Assembly: GCA_964501335.1 (NCBI GenBank)
Contig: CAZCTC010000036.1
Coordinates: 12,908-76,907 of the forward strand
DNA: 64,000 nt
Origin: CAZCTC01 sp964501335
Lineage (GTDB): Bacteria > Chloroflexota > Anaerolineae > B4-G1 > SLSP01
Direction of reading: 5' to 3'
In this document: in pieces, positions 41,237 to 51,396 of the stretch
How positions within the stretch are numbered: position 1 is the stretch's first letter
Layout: every line of letters begins with the position of its first letter
Translations under genes and position numbers: made by a program
The notes under the pieces: generated by a model
What the model saw: only the letters and a program-made list of their open reading frames with translations
Told to the model about the DNA's origin: nothing
Databases searched by the model: none

Positions 41237-44200
41237 TTAACCTTTCCGCATGACAGCCGGCAGATAGACTCGATAGGTGCGGAAGGTCGCCGTGACCGCC
41301 TTCGGCCCATCCATCGTCACCGTCACGACCGGCACCGCCGCCGTGACCGCCCCGCTCCAGCCGCCGAAGGAAACGGTCCTGGTCGTCGTCGCGCTCAACG
41401 TCACCACCGTCCCCGCCGTAAAGGTCGCCTGACAGGTGCCGCTGGAACAGTTCACGCCGGCCGGCAGACTGGTCACCAGCCCCGTCCCCTCGCCCGTCAG
41501 CGTCACCGTCAGCGTATAGAGGTTCATCGCAAACGCAGCCGTGATCGTATGGTTCGCCATAACGTTGGTAAAGGTGTAGGCGTTCACCGCCCCCACCGTA
41601 CTGCCGTCCACCCGCACATCCACGATGTGATAACCGGTGCTGGGGCTGATCGTAAAGACCGCACTGCCGCCGTGATTCACCGTCTGCGGCGTGCTGGGAC
41701 TGATCGAACCGTTCGCCCCGGCCGTCGGCGTGATCGTATAAATGTTGATCGCAAACGCAGCCGTGATCGTATGGTTCGCCGTGACGTTGGTAAAGGTGTA
41801 GGCGCTCACCGCCCCCACCGTACTGCCGTCCACCCGCACATCCACGATGTGATAACCGGTGCTGGGGCTGATCGTAAAGACCGCACTGCCGCCGTGATTC
41901 ACCGTCTGCGGCGTGCTGGGACTGATCGAGCCGTTCGTCCCGGCCGTCGGCATGATGGTATAAGTGTTGATCGCAAACGCAGCCGTAATGGTGTGGTTCG
42001 CCGTGACGTTAGTGAAAGTATAGGCGCTCACCGCCCCGACCGTGCTGCCGTCCACCCGCACATCCACAATGTGATAACCGGTACTCGGACTGATCGTAAA
42101 GACCGCACTGCCGCCGTGATTCACCGTCTGCGGCGTGCTGGGACTGATCGAACCGTTCGCCCCGGCCGTCGGCGTGATCGTATAAATGTTGATCGCAAAC
42201 GCAGCCGTGATCGTATGGTTCGCCGTGACGTTGGTAAAGGTGTAGGCGCTCACCGCCCCCACCGTGCTGCCGTCCACCCACACATCCACAATGTGATAAC
42301 CCGTGCTCGGGCTGATCGTGAAGGAAATCGTGCTGCCGTAATTCACCACCGTCGGCACGGCCGGACTGAGCGAACCGTTCGCCCCGGCCGTCGGCGTGAT
42401 GGTGTAGGTGTTGATCGCAAACGAGGCCGTGACGGCTTTAGCTGTCGTCATTGTGAACACCTGGGGATTGCCGGTACCGCTCAAATCGCCGCTCCACCCG
42501 CTAAAGGTCGAACTGATCAGCGGTGTCGCAGTCAGGGTGACCACAGTACCGGGCAAGAAACCATAAGTACAGGTGATTCCACAATTGATCCCGGCCGGAT
42601 TGCTGGTCACATTGCCGATTCCCATACCGCTGAAATTAAGATTCAACAGCAGATAGGGTGATTCGTACGCTCCCGCATCGACGCTGTCACCGACAATCCG
42701 GACATTGCCGTCCAGATCAGTCATCATGGTAACGCTGAGACTGTTTCCGGCATCGATCGCCGGCGAAACCATCTGCAAACGATAATCGCCGGTCGTGGTA
42801 GGAGCCGCCGTGGCAATAATCGGCGTGGCGAACTTCGGATCGCTATACCGCATCCCGGTACCGCAGGTCGTTCCGGAAGGACAGCTTCCCTGAAGCACCG
42901 AAGAACTCAGCGCAGCCGTACCATTGTTGTTGTAAATTTCCGCCCCCGTCGTGGCGCTGTCGCCCCAAAAGATCGTGTTAACCGCAGTGGCCACACTGCC
43001 GGACCCATAATTATGAATCGCGCCGCCCTGGCCGGCCCGGTTGCCGGCAAAGGTGACATTGAGCAAGCGCGGCGTCACGCTGCCGGAATAGCCGTTGTTG
43101 TAAATTCCACCGCCGCTGGAGCTGCCGTAGTTACCGCTGAAGAGTACGTTGATCAACACCGGGCTGCTGCTCCCCTGATAGCCATAGTTGTCCAGCCCGC
43201 CGCCATAAGCCGCCTGATTGCCGCGGAAGATCACATGGGTCAATATCGGGCTGCTGACCCCGTTTCCGCCGTCGTTATACATCCCACCGCCGCTGCTGGC
43301 GCTCTGATTGCCGCTGAAGATCACATGGGTCAACTGCGGACTGCTGGTGCCGGAGCTGCCGTTGTTGTAAAGGCCGCCGCCGTAGGAAGCAGCCCGGTTT
43401 CCACTGATCGTCAGATTGGCAAGGGTCGGACTGCACGCTTTGCCGCTGCCGTTGCCGGCGCAGTAGATCCCCCCGCCCGAATCGTTCGGAGCCGTGCCGG
43501 CCGCATTGCCTCCGGTAACGGTAAAGCCGTCGATCACCGTGGTCCCGGTAATCAGGCCGTTCGTCACCCCGTCCAGATAAAACACATGATAGGCATTGTT
43601 GGTCGCCAGCCCGTTTTTATCGATATCCCCGCTGAGGATGGTCGGATGCGCCGTCCAGTTGCGCTCGGAACGCTGCGTCTCGGTGGCGGCAAAACCGCCG
43701 TAAAGTTGCACATTGTTCCGATTGATCCGGAAAGTCTCCGTCAAGGCATTGTTCACATGCCCCGCGCCCTCATCGGGATAATAAGTTCCCTCAGCCACCC
43801 AGATCTCATAAGTCGAAGAGACATGCGCATGGGTCCAGGCCAGCGCCTCCTGCACATTGGTATAAGCGGTGCTCCAGGAAAGGCCGTCGGGAGTGCCGGT
43901 CGCATCCCTGTCGACATAGAAAACATGGGCTTCGTAGGCTCCCCGATCCACCAGCGGAGCCGTGCCGTTGCCGGTATCGGCAGCCGGCATATCGACTTTG
44001 CGGGCCCAGCCATCCCGATCTGTCCCCGCCGGCACAACGTTATTGTCACCGGAATCGATCGCAGGCGACGTTAAACGCAAACGATAATTGCCGCTTGTTG
44101 TAGGAGCCGCCGTGGCGGTAATCGGCATAATAAATAAGGGATCGGTATAAAGCATCCCAGATCCACAACTCGCCAGGTCCGGACAGCCTCCCTCAATCGT

Positions 44201-45832
44201 ACTGTAACTGATCACCGGGTAAGTGGCATTAAAATTGTAAGTGTAAATCTGCGCCCCCGCCCCCCCGGCCGTATTCCCCCACAAAATACTGTTTTGCAAT
44301 GCCGGCTGGCTACCCCAATAACCATTGCCGTAAAGCACCATAGCGCCGCCATTTACCGCGGCCCGATTTCCACTGAACGTCAGATTGGTCAACACCGGAT
44401 AGGCAGCAGTCCAGGCAGCATAGGCAAGAATTCCCAATCCCCCACCCTCGTTGGCCTGATTTCCACTGAAAACCACGTTGTTCAATACCGGATTACCATC
44501 TCCGGTACCCACCAGAAGGGCTCCCCCCCCAGTCCCTCCGGCCATATTGTTGAGAAAGGTTACATTATCCATCCGGAGATAACTGATAGATCGAACCGCA
44601 TTATTGATCAGCCCACCGCCCCCCTCAGTAGATCGGTTGCCGGTAAAAACAACATCCTTCAAATAGGGGCTCAAGACAGCTCCGTCCGTTATCCCGTAAT
44701 CAGTAGCGAGGCCACCTCCATTAGTAGCCTGATTGCCGCTGAAAACTACATGAGAAATCGTAGGGCCACAGACCGGACCAGCAGAATAGCAATAAAGGCC
44801 CCCACCCCGATCCTGCCAATATCCCCCATCTGCCTGTCCCCCTGTCAGCGTAAAGCCGTCGATGACCGTAGTCGGACCAATACTGGATGAATACGCCCTT
44901 AGAGAAAAAATGTTATAGGCATTGCCGCCCACAATATCGTTCCAGGTTTCATTAATGAAATTGCCGTCTGTGTTAATGTCATTTCTCTCGACATCCCCAC
45001 TAAGAATCGTCGGATGGGCCACCCAATCACGTTGGTCCAACCGGGTCTCGTTCCCGGCAAACCCGCCGTAAAGCAAAAAACCATCCACATCCTCAATCCT
45101 GAAAGTGGCATTCCGGCCATCCCCTTCTGGATAGTAGACCCCCTCCGCCACCCAGATCTCCTCATCGGTCCCGGTATGATAAGCTATAGCCGTCGTCAGA
45201 GAAGTATAGGCATTCTGCCAGGAAAGCCCGGTTCCGGTGCCGGTCGCATCTTTATCGACATAATAGATCGGCCGGATCGCATACTCGAAGTAAGCGCCGT
45301 CCGATTCGGTCCAGGAAGTCTCATACTGACTGGCGTTGCGATCGGCGACCGTGCCGGAAACGCGGCCAGAACTGGTCGCCAATGTGCCGTTGCTGATATA
45401 GAAAATGTATTTGACCGTGGTACCGTAAGGCTGCGGCGGCACGCTCGCCACCCAGATCCGGTTGGGATCGCTGTATCTGGAGAAAGTAGCCGTCACCGCC
45501 GTCCCGTTGGTCTTGGTAGGATTGCTGCCGTCCGTTGTATAGACCAGATAGACTGTTTTGCCGGTCGTATCGAAAGCAAAATTGACATAGAGATCGGCCG
45601 TATCGTCGAAATGGATCATCGAGCTGGAAAAATCAAGGCGCCCGGAGGCCTGCCGGTAATTAGGGGCTACCGTATAGGGGTGAAGATGCGTGCCGTCGGT
45701 ATAACCGATCGACTCGCCGGGGAAGTGTCCCGTCCCGCTCCAGGCTCCCACGACGGGAACCAGGACCAATAAGAAGGCCAGCATGGCCATCCAGACACTG
45801 AACTTAAGGCTGCCGCGTATCAGCTTCATCAC
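41237..45832 (-). CDS. Large right-handed beta-helix surface protein with C-terminal repeats
   Basis: 1531-residue secreted or surface protein. Signal peptide ~1-31 (MAMLAFLLVLVPVVGAWS). Residues ~190-640 and ~645-1070 are two copies of a parallel beta-helix unit: each opens with YVDxDATGT and EIWVAEGxYYP, then FRI, LYGGFAG/ATET, HPTILSGD and many GGGxYNNG turns, ending with a polymorphic-outer-membrane-like PAIDSG block. Residues ~1090-1160 and ~1445-1520 are GxVTSxPAGxNC domains; between them are four 74-residue repeats (ITPTAGANGSISPSTPQ, STGYHIVDVRVDGS). The C-terminus YLPAVMRKG is a short tail seen on such exported proteins. Likely adhesin or envelope structural protein; no enzyme motif. 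Confidence 0.85.
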   Translation of the reverse strand: MMKLIRGSLKFSVWMAMLAFLLVLVPVVGAWSGTGHFPGESIGYTDGTHLHPYTVAPNYRQASGRLDFSSSMIHFDDTADLYVNFAFDTTGKTVYLVYTTDGSNPTKTNGTAVTATFSRYSDPNRIWVASVPPQPYGTTVKYIFYISNGTLATSSGRVSGTVADRNASQYETSWTESDGAYFEYAIRPIYYVDKDATGTGTGLSWQNAYTSLTTAIAYHTGTDEEIWVAEGVYYPEGDGRNATFRIEDVDGFLLYGGFAGNETRLDQRDWVAHPTILSGDVERNDINTDGNFINETWNDIVGGNAYNIFSLRAYSSSIGPTTVIDGFTLTGGQADGGYWQDRGGGLYCYSAGPVCGPTISHVVFSGNQATNGGGLATDYGITDGAVLSPYLKDVVFTGNRSTEGGGGLINNAVRSISYLRMDNVTFLNNMAGGTGGGALLVGTGDGNPVLNNVVFSGNQANEGGGLGILAYAAWTAAYPVLTNLTFSGNRAAVNGGAMVLYGNGYWGSQPALQNSILWGNTAGGAGAQIYTYNFNATYPVISYSTIEGGCPDLASCGSGMLYTDPLFIMPITATAAPTTSGNYRLRLTSPAIDSGDNNVVPAGTDRDGWARKVDMPAADTGNGTAPLVDRGAYEAHVFYVDRDATGTPDGLSWSTAYTNVQEALAWTHAHVSSTYEIWVAEGTYYPDEGAGHVNNALTETFRINRNNVQLYGGFAATETQRSERNWTAHPTILSGDIDKNGLATNNAYHVFYLDGVTNGLITGTTVIDGFTVTGGNAAGTAPNDSGGGIYCAGNGSGKACSPTLANLTISGNRAASYGGGLYNNGSSGTSSPQLTHVIFSGNQSASSGGGMYNDGGNGVSSPILTHVIFRGNQAAYGGGLDNYGYQGSSSPVLINVLFSGNYGSSSGGGIYNNGYSGSVTPRLLNVTFAGNRAGQGGAIHNYGSGSVATAVNTIFWGDSATTGAEIYNNNGTAALSSSVLQGSCPSGTTCGTGMRYSDPKFATPIIATAAPTTTGDYRLQMVSPAIDAGNSLSVTMMTDLDGNVRIVGDSVDAGAYESPYLLLNLNFSGMGIGNVTSNPAGINCGITCTYGFLPGTVVTLTATPLISSTFSGWSGDLSGTGNPQVFTMTTAKAVTASFAINTYTITPTAGANGSLSPAVPTVVNYGSTISFTISPSTGYHIVDVWVDGSTVGAVSAYTFTNVTANHTITAAFAINIYTITPTAGANGSISPSTPQTVNHGGSAVFTISPSTGYHIVDVRVDGSTVGAVSAYTFTNVTANHTITAAFAINTYTIMPTAGTNGSISPSTPQTVNHGGSAVFTISPSTGYHIVDVRVDGSTVGAVSAYTFTNVTANHTITAAFAINIYTITPTAGANGSISPSTPQTVNHGGSAVFTISPSTGYHIVDVRVDGSTVGAVNAYTFTNVMANHTITAAFAMNLYTLTVTLTGEGTGLVTSLPAGVNCSSGTCQATFTAGTVVTLSATTTRTVSFGGWSGAVTAAVPVVTVTMDGPKAVTATFRTYRVYLPAVMRKG
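41529..42416 (-). repeat. Four exact-period 222-bp coding tandem repeats
   Basis: The marker GCAAACGCAGCC (or its variant GCAAACGAGGCC) recurs at 41529, 41751, 41973, 42195 and 42417, a constant 222 bp. The middle units are nearly identical at the DNA level; the promoter-proximal one is diverged (ISFTISPS for VFTISPS). They encode the 74-residue repeats of the surface protein. Confidence 0.9.
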
Positions 45833-45914
45833 AGTTCCTTTCTATGAACGAATATGATGCATCTCCCAACACTCAAATTATAAGCACAAAGTGTGACAGA
45901 AGTGTTAATCATCA

Positions 45915-45958
45915 GTTCAGGTTTTCGCGCGCCTCAGAAGGCGCGCGAAAACCTGAAC
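45915..45958. repeat. 20-bp hairpin with CAGA loop
   Basis: GTTCAGGTTTTCGCGCGCCT, loop CAGA, then the exact inverted arm and CTTTTCTT, as in family A. It has the hairpin and right flank but not the left blocks of that family. Confidence 0.6.
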
Positions 45959-45985
45959 CTTTTCTTCTATCCTGACCACAAAAAT

Positions 45986-46021
45986 AAAAAAAGCGCGCAC
46001 TCATGGAGTGCGCGCTTTTTT
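45986..46021 (-). terminator. Rho-independent terminator of groESL
   Basis: GCGCGCACTC, loop ATG, GAGTGCGCGC with A7 on one side and T6 on the other, 17 bases past the groEL stop on the minus strand. Works in both directions. Confidence 0.85.
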
Positions 46022-46037
46022 CATCTGATAATCTAAC

Positions 46038-47681
<1,644 letters not shown>

Positions 47682-47729
47682 AGTTCCTCCTGGAACAGTT
47701 GAAATTGGAAATTAAAAGAGAGGGCCGGC

Positions 47730-48035
47730 TTATTCCTCGACGATGCCGAGGATATCGCTCTCGCGCAGGATCAGCATTTCTTTCCCGTCGCGACTCTTGA
47801 AGGTGGTGCCGGCATACTTGGCGTAGATCACCAGATCACCGACTTTAACTTCCATAGCGATGCGCTTCCCATCCTCATCGCGGGCGCCAGGACCGACGGC
47901 GACAATCGTGCCCTGCTGGGGCTTTTCTTTTGCGGTATCGGGCAAAACGAGCATGCCCCCGGCGAATTTGGTTTCCCCTTCTTCCACCGGTTCCACCACG
48001 ACACGGTCACCGAGAGGACGAATCTTGATGGTCAT
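47730..48035 (-). CDS. groES: Co-chaperonin GroES
   Basis: 101-residue lid of the GroEL cage. KIRPLGDRVVVEPVEEGE at the N-terminus, mobile loop TKFAGGMLVLPDTAKEKPQQ, and the C-terminal SDILGIVEE are family features. First gene of the groESL operon; the leader from the predicted start (~48097) to its ATG is about 60 nt and holds one CIRCE. Confidence 0.98.
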   Translation of the reverse strand: MTIKIRPLGDRVVVEPVEEGETKFAGGMLVLPDTAKEKPQQGTIVAVGPGARDEDGKRIAMEVKVGDLVIYAKYAGTTFKSRDGKEMLILRESDILGIVEE

Positions 48036-48068
48036 CCTAACCTCCGTATGCTTGGTAGTTAGTAAATT

Positions 48069-48095
48069 TTAGCACTCTCATCACCTGAGTGCTAA
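48069..48095 (-). promoter_or_regulatory. CIRCE operator 1 (HrcA site), perfect
   Basis: TTAGCACTC, nine bases, GAGTGCTAA: an exact consensus CIRCE. It lies downstream of the -10 in the groES leader, where HrcA binding would block transcription. Confidence 0.95.
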
Positions 48096-48103
48096 CTGCG
48101 TTT

Positions 48104-48132
48104 ATAATACCATGGCCTAAATCTTTTGTCAA
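48104..48132 (-). promoter_or_regulatory. groESL promoter
   Basis: On the minus strand TTGACA (48132-48127), 17-bp spacer, TATTAT (48109-48104). The -35 shares six bases with CIRCE 2 and the start lies next to CIRCE 1, so two HrcA dimers would cover both ends. Confidence 0.85.
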
Positions 48133-48156
48133 GCACTCTCAAGGCGAGAGTGCTAA
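48130..48156 (-). promoter_or_regulatory. CIRCE operator 2, near-consensus
   Basis: CAAGCACTC, nine bases, GAGTGCTAA: right arm exact, left arm with two mismatches. It overlaps the -35 of the groESL promoter. Confidence 0.85.
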
Positions 48157-48167
48157 AAGTCCCGAGA

Positions 48168-48202
48168 ATATTTTTCGCGCGCCAAAGGCGCGCGAAAAAT
48201 AT
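48168..48202. terminator. 16-bp hairpin after miaA
   Basis: ATATTTTTCGCGCGCC, loop AAA, exact inverted arm, four bases past the miaA stop codon (minus strand). Separates the housekeeping block from the groESL promoter. Confidence 0.6.
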
Positions 48203-48205
48203 AAA

Positions 48206-49138
48206 TTATTCCAGCCTCTCCGTCATCCCCTCGCGCAGCTCATCGACCAAAGATTCAAGATCGACCGCCCCCGCCTCCAGCCAGCGGATTTGCGGGTCGG
48301 CCGGGCGGAACCAGGTATATTGTCGACGAATAAAATCATGGGTATCCAGTTGCGTCCGCTCGACGGCCTGCTCCAGCGTCCCCTTCCCCTCAAAATAAGG
48401 GCGAAACTGGATATAACCCAACCCCGAAAGAGAGGGCAACTCCCAGGCATAACCTGCCTCGCGCAGACGTGCAATTTCATCGAGCAACCCCGCCGCCACC
48501 ATCGCCCGCACCCGCGCATCCGCCCGGGCATAAAGTTCCGCCCGCGGCATCGTCAGGCCCAGACGCATTACCCGATAGGGCGGAGGTACGCTGCGCCGCA
48601 ACACGGAAAAGGGCTGCCCACTCTTCAAACAAACTTCCAGCGCCCGGATCACCCGGCGCAAATTCGGTCGATCGACAAACTCCGCCGCATCCGGATCCAA
48701 CGCCATCAATCGCCCCCACAACGCATCCGGATCGGCCTGCCCCTGGCGCTCCAATTCGGCCCGCAGATCGGGATCGGGCGGCACTTCGGGAACCTGCCAG
48801 CCTTCCAACAAAGCTTTAACATACTGCCCGGTGCCCCCCACCAGCAACGGCAAGCGCCCCCGTCCGGCAATCTCCAACACGGCCTCTCGGGCCAATCGCA
48901 GAAAGTCGGCCAGGCCAAAGGGCTCATCCGGCTCCACCACATCGATCAGATGATGCGGTGCCCGGGACAACTCCTCCGGCAAAGCCTTGGCCGTACCGAT
49001 ATCCATCCGCCGATAGACCTGCCGGGAATCCGCCGAGATGATCTCGCCGCCCAGACGCTCGCTCAAAGCGACGCCCAGAGTCGTCTTACCCACCGCCGTC
49101 GGGCCGACAATCGCCACGACCGGAATCAGTCGTTCCAT
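48206..49138 (-). CDS. miaA: tRNA dimethylallyltransferase
   Basis: Adds a dimethylallyl group to A37 of tRNAs that read UNN codons. 310 residues, usual length. P-loop GPTAVGKTTLG, DSRQVYRRMDIGTAKAL, HHLIDVVEP, VGGTGQYVKALL and RRQYTWFR are family landmarks. It overlaps the preceding yraN-like gene by 13 bp and is the last gene of a minus-strand run starting with the YkgJ-like gene. Confidence 0.96.
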   Translation of the reverse strand: MERLIPVVAIVGPTAVGKTTLGVALSERLGGEIISADSRQVYRRMDIGTAKALPEELSRAPHHLIDVVEPDEPFGLADFLRLAREAVLEIAGRGRLPLLVGGTGQYVKALLEGWQVPEVPPDPDLRAELERQGQADPDALWGRLMALDPDAAEFVDRPNLRRVIRALEVCLKSGQPFSVLRRSVPPPYRVMRLGLTMPRAELYARADARVRAMVAAGLLDEIARLREAGYAWELPSLSGLGYIQFRPYFEGKGTLEQAVERTQLDTHDFIRRQYTWFRPADPQIRWLEAGAVDLESLVDELREGMTERLE

Positions 49139-49545
49139 CCTGCCTCCTCACCTTCTGGAAAAGAAAACTCCTCGCGCTCGCCTTCCAGATCCACATAAAA
49201 AGTCATCCGCAACGGCCGACCGCCGCGATCCAGAGCCACAGCCATCAGACTCAAATGCCAGACCGGATCGCCCGGCACCGCCATTTCCCCTAAATAACGC
49301 CGGGCCACCGTTTCCATCCGGGCCCGCTTACGCGGCATCAACGATTCTTCTGGAGAGCCCCCCACATCGCCCCGGCGCGTCCGTACTTCAATGAAGAACC
49401 ATTCCTCATTCCGCAGCGCCACCAGATCGGCTTCACCTTCGGAGCAACGCCAGTTCCGATCCACAATCTGATAGCCCCGGCGCACCAAAGCCGCCCCCGC
49501 CAGCAGTTCCCCCCGGCGGCCCAGCCCGGCCCGCGCACTGCCCAT
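49126..49545 (-). CDS. YraN/UPF0102-family endonuclease-like protein
   Basis: 139 residues of the Holliday-junction-resolvase-like UPF0102 family. The start is the ATG in TGATG (49545-49543), overlapping the stop of the YkgJ-like gene. Family motifs: GRRGELLAGAALVRRGYQI, NWRCSEGEADLVA and FFIEVRTRRG, holding the E-D-ExR/K residues expected of the nuclease-like core. The last part (~105-139) is a longer acidic tail than usual. Function of the family is not firmly known. Confidence 0.88.
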   Translation of the reverse strand: MGSARAGLGRRGELLAGAALVRRGYQIVDRNWRCSEGEADLVALRNEEWFFIEVRTRRGDVGGSPEESLMPRKRARMETVARRYLGEMAVPGDPVWHLSLMAVALDRGGRPLRMTFYVDLEGEREEFSFPEGEEAGWND

Positions 49546-50099
49546 CAAAAAACACCCTTATCGCCGGGCAGATCAGAAAGGGCAAGCAACGTCCGTCCCT
49601 CATCGCGATCTTCCACAATCAAATCCGGCCAGCGCCGCACCTCTTCGACCAGATAACGGCCTAAAGGCCCCTGGAGCAGCTCCAACAACCGGGTCCGGGG
49701 CAGCGCCGTCACCGGCTCACAAAAGGTCGAGAAAGCCGCCGAAACCTCACCGTCACGGCGCAACAGATAAAAAGGCCAGACAATGCAATCAAAAGGACGG
49801 GATGCATAAATCGCACAACGGGCCGTCGTCAAATCATAAAAAGGGCAGACGACCCGCCCGGCCGGATCACCGGGAATCGGCAACCCTTCGATCTGCCAGA
49901 GAGCCCCATGCGGATGGAAATGCAAATCAAGGTGGGGAAAATCTTGTAACAGTTGAGCGTGAGAAGTGTCGGTAAAGCGGGGAGCGGCCCCCTGTTCATC
50001 AGGATAAAAAATACAGCAGCGCCGACATTGAAAACAGTGTGCCGATTCCAGCAATCCAGAAAGCAACCCTTCCGGGGCGGTTGGGGATTCTTCTTTCAT
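49545..50099 (-). CDS. YkgJ-family Cys-cluster protein (putative Zn/Fe chelation)
   Basis: 184 residues. The Cys pattern FQCRRCCIFYPDE, VVCPFYDL, RCAIYASRPFDCIVWPF is that of the YkgJ/UPF0153 family of putative zinc- or iron-chelating proteins. No membrane segment. Stop and next start overlap in TGATG. Role unknown; one of a three-gene run with yraN-like and miaA genes. Confidence 0.85.
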   Translation of the reverse strand: MKEESPTAPEGLLSGLLESAHCFQCRRCCIFYPDEQGAAPRFTDTSHAQLLQDFPHLDLHFHPHGALWQIEGLPIPGDPAGRVVCPFYDLTTARCAIYASRPFDCIVWPFYLLRRDGEVSAAFSTFCEPVTALPRTRLLELLQGPLGRYLVEEVRRWPDLIVEDRDEGRTLLALSDLPGDKGVF

Positions 50100-50148
50100 A
50101 TCACCTGTTCCTTATTTTGCTTATTTTTTATAACCGTGAGAGGCATTG

Positions 50149-50265
50149 TAGCGTCCCGCAAATGATCCCTTCCCGGCCCGATGCGACGCGCTGGATGGGA
50201 AGAAGAGTTTTTTGGTGGTGTTTTTGCGCGCATAAGAATGCGCGCAAAAACACAAGCTTTTTTCT
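50149..50265 (+). repeat. Dispersed hairpin repeat, family A, copy 5
   Basis: GCGTCCCGCAAATGATCC, GACGCGCTGGATGGGAAGAA, then a 16-bp perfect hairpin at 50218-50253 (arm GTGTTTTTGCGCGCAT, loop AAGA). Followed by a CTCTGCGCC stretch. It lies in the 304-bp gap between the YkgJ-like and DUF2156-like genes; the remainder, 50266-50403, shows CTGTTTTCCAGGCTAATTGC, a weak match to the family A tail. Confidence 0.75.
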
Positions 50266-50403
50266 CTGCGCCCTCGGCGCCTTTGCGGTGAAATCTGAGT
50301 GAATTATGCGGTATTGCGTTTTTCTTTCTCCTGTTTTCCAGGCTAATTGCCGAGATTGAAAAACTTTCCGTACGCCTGAAGCAAGCGAGAAAGGCACAAA
50401 AAT

Positions 50404-51306
50404 CTATGGAACTGTGATCCGGAATTTTTCCACCAGCCGCTCAGGATAATAAGACTCCTTGGCCTGACGCAGCCCGGGATCCCCCAAATCCTGTTCCCGG
50501 TTGATAAACTCCACCTCGCCCCAGCATTGCTCGCAAAAGCGCTGATTGACCATCGCATAAAGCCCCTGAATATCGGGATCGGCCTTCTCAATATGGATCA
50601 CGGCCGTCGTCGGGTTGATCTTTTCCCCCACCGTGAACGCCACAATTTCCCCCCGCAGGTAAATCACGCCGCCCGAAAGCTGGAGTTCGGCAAAATTCTC
50701 CAGAGCCGACTCCACCGCTTCCAGCTCGCCCAGCAAATCCATATCGTCCTCGCAGCGGTTCATACAATACCACTGGCGGGCCACAGCTCGACAGGCCTCC
50801 ATATGCTCGGGCGTCAATGCCGTGTAGATAAAATCGGGATAAGCTTCCATAAAGTGCTTCAAATGGTTGCGCTTGCGGTGATACTTACGGCCGGCCAGCT
50901 TGATAAGGTCTTCGCTGCGATAAATATAATCGAATTGATCGCGGGTAGGCTCAATCGTCAGATCCGCCGCCCCGTCAAATTCATCGGCCAAAGCCCGTTC
51001 GGCCCGTTCAATGCGCGGTACGGCAATCTCCGGCTGAGTGCGCATCCAATCCAACAAAAAACGCACCACTTCCTGACGCGGAGCAGGCCCAATCGGAGGA
51101 TAAAAATAAATCCCCCCGGCATCCTGGCTCTGTAACAACAGCCAATCCCGGTAAATCGACCAGTTAAGGCCGCCTGATTTACGCCAGATAAAAAGATTGG
51201 TAAAACTCAGCTCGGAAATTTCCGGCGGATAACGAGTCAGATATTCCTGGAACAGGTCGCGGTCCTGCAATTCTATGGCTTTAAAATTGGGAAACTCAGG
51301 AATCAT
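50404..51306 (-). CDS. DUF2156/GNAT-like protein (LPG synthase C-terminal-like)
   Basis: 300 residues from the ATG ending at 51306, preceded by GAAGGAG at six bases; the longer frame to 51387 lacks this. The sequence KLAGRKYHRKRNHLKHFMEAYP, YIYRSEDLIKLAG and LRGEIVAFTVGEKINPTTAVIHIEKADPDIQG (read in parts) fit the double-GNAT fold DUF2156 found in the soluble domain of lysylphosphatidylglycerol synthases. Such proteins may transfer aminoacyl groups from tRNA. No membrane helices. It is 90 bp after aspS, an aminoacyl-tRNA synthetase gene, which fits such a role but does not prove it. Confidence 0.8.
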   Translation of the reverse strand: MIPEFPNFKAIELQDRDLFQEYLTRYPPEISELSFTNLFIWRKSGGLNWSIYRDWLLLQSQDAGGIYFYPPIGPAPRQEVVRFLLDWMRTQPEIAVPRIERAERALADEFDGAADLTIEPTRDQFDYIYRSEDLIKLAGRKYHRKRNHLKHFMEAYPDFIYTALTPEHMEACRAVARQWYCMNRCEDDMDLLGELEAVESALENFAELQLSGGVIYLRGEIVAFTVGEKINPTTAVIHIEKADPDIQGLYAMVNQRFCEQCWGEVEFINREQDLGDPGLRQAKESYYPERLVEKFRITVP

Positions 51307-51396
51307 TCCCACTCCTTCAATGTCTACCACATCGCAAAAGAGACCCGGCAGCCAAAGCGGCCGCCGGGCTAATTCCATCTTCAACACTGCCTCCGT

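Noticed and set aside
41549..44074. Open frames (370 and 353 codons) opposite the surface-protein gene
   Set aside because: Their apparent repeats are only the complement of the 222-bp coding repeats; no start signals.
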